Origin: JBEVOS01 sp964563395
GTDB lineage: Bacteria; Pseudomonadota; Alphaproteobacteria; Caulobacterales; Aquidulcibacteraceae
Reading direction: 5' to 3'
NCBI GenBank assembly: GCA_964563395.1
Contig: CAZLWK010000004.1
Span: 129,716-193,715 of the forward strand
Length of the DNA: 64,000 nucleotides
Shown: positions 63,709 through 64,000 of the stretch, one piece after another
Position numbering within the stretch: the stretch's first letter is position 1
Layout of the letters: every line of letters begins with the position of its first letter
Translations under genes and position numbers: made by a program
Notes under the pieces: model-generated
What the model saw: only the letters and a program-made list of their open reading frames with translations
Database searches by the model: none
What the model was told of the DNA's origin: nothing

Positions 63709-64000
63709 ATGTTCGATCTCAGCGGCAAAACCGCGCTCGTCACGGGCGCCTCGGGCGGCATAGGCGGGGCGATCGCGAAAGCGTTGGCGGCGCAGGGCGC
63801 GCGCGTGGCGCTGTCCGGCACCCGCGTTGAGGCGCTGGAAGGATTGAAGGCGGACTTGCCGAACGATCCCGTGGTCCTGCCCTGTTCCTTGTCGGACGCG
63901 AAGGCGGTTGATGCGCTGGTCGGTCAGGCGGAGGCCGCTCTGGGCGGGCGCCTCGACATCCTCATCTCGAACGCCGGCGTCACCAAGGACGGGCTTCTTC
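63709..64000 (+). CDS. fabG: 3-oxoacyl-ACP reductase, partial (runs off the window)
   Basis: 97 codons of an SDR: MFDLSGKTALVTGASGGIGG with NADP motif TGASGGIG and the NAG motif (ISNAGVT). CAGGAG at 63697-63702 precedes ATG 63709. Position after fabD makes FabG the best assignment; the catalytic YxxxK lies beyond the window. Confidence 0.93.
   Translation, partial: MFDLSGKTALVTGASGGIGGAIAKALAAQGARVALSGTRVEALEGLKADLPNDPVVLPCSLSDAKAVDALVGQAEAALGGRLDILISNAGVTKDGLL

Overview
The window is GC-rich, tightly packed bacterial chromosome, and its gene content points to an alphaproteobacterium. The markers are a MaoC-ribF pair, yfgM-bamB-der, rpsF-rpsR-rplI-dnaB-alr-mlaEF, fabD-fabG, cvpA-purF, a DUF3035 lipoprotein beside lspA, and a TonB receptor paired with a TPR-sulfotransferase. 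The mix resembles Caulobacterales/Hyphomonadaceae-like aerobic heterotrophs; that placement is inference from gene content. I saw no rRNA, tRNA, CRISPR array, prophage or complete insertion sequence. No gene-free stretch exceeds 300 bases.

Layout. (1) 1-14 kb: ileS, an ABC-F ATPase, a GT4 glycosyltransferase, lspA, a DUF3035 lipoprotein, an active/inactive M16 peptidase pair, a secreted amidohydrolase, a LOG-family protein and mutL. (2) 14-17.3 kb: two consecutive Baeyer-Villiger-type monooxygenases, the first behind an FNR/FixK-type box. (3) 17.4-24 kb: a TIR-transmembrane-repeat protein, a CheY-like receiver, maoC-ribF, an unknown protein, an RcnB-like His/Asp/Arg-rich protein and an aminotransferase. 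(4) 24-27.4 kb: a TetR regulator divergent from an EmrAB-like pump, with a near-perfect operator between them. (5) 27.4-33 kb: glutathione peroxidase, a glyoxalase-II-like hydrolase, a TPR-sulfotransferase and a divergent TonB receptor broken by an in-frame TAA. (6) 33-37.7 kb: acyl-CoA synthetase, DUF3297, old yellow enzyme, two hotdog thioesterases and a class I amidotransferase. (7) 37.7-44.7 kb: a LysR regulator divergent from a valine/isobutyrate degradation operon (mmsA, a small helical protein, enoyl-CoA hydratase, acyl-CoA dehydrogenase, 3-hydroxyisobutyryl-CoA hydrolase, mmsB). (8) 44.7-46.2 kb: a small-peptide/DUF6249/ECF-sigma/membrane-protein cassette. (9) 46.3-54 kb: yfgM-like, bamB, der, SDR, purF, cvpA, radA. 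(10) 54-56 kb: a ParDE-type toxin-antitoxin pair, an unknown protein and a TauD-like dioxygenase. (11) 56-61.6 kb: mlaF, mlaE (broken by a 10-N assembly gap), alr, dnaB, rplI, rpsR, rpsF. (12) 61.7-64 kb: a small secreted protein, DUF29, fabD and the start of fabG.

The least ordinary signals are small palindromic repeat elements sitting in frame inside essential or conserved genes (ileS, the M16 partner, mutL), the TonB receptor stop codon inside a TAT tract, the TIR-membrane-repeat protein, the FNR-like box before an oxygen-dependent enzyme, the ECF cassette with a 28-residue membrane peptide, and the strongly repetitive RcnB-like protein. I found no multi-gene system that I can confidently call new.
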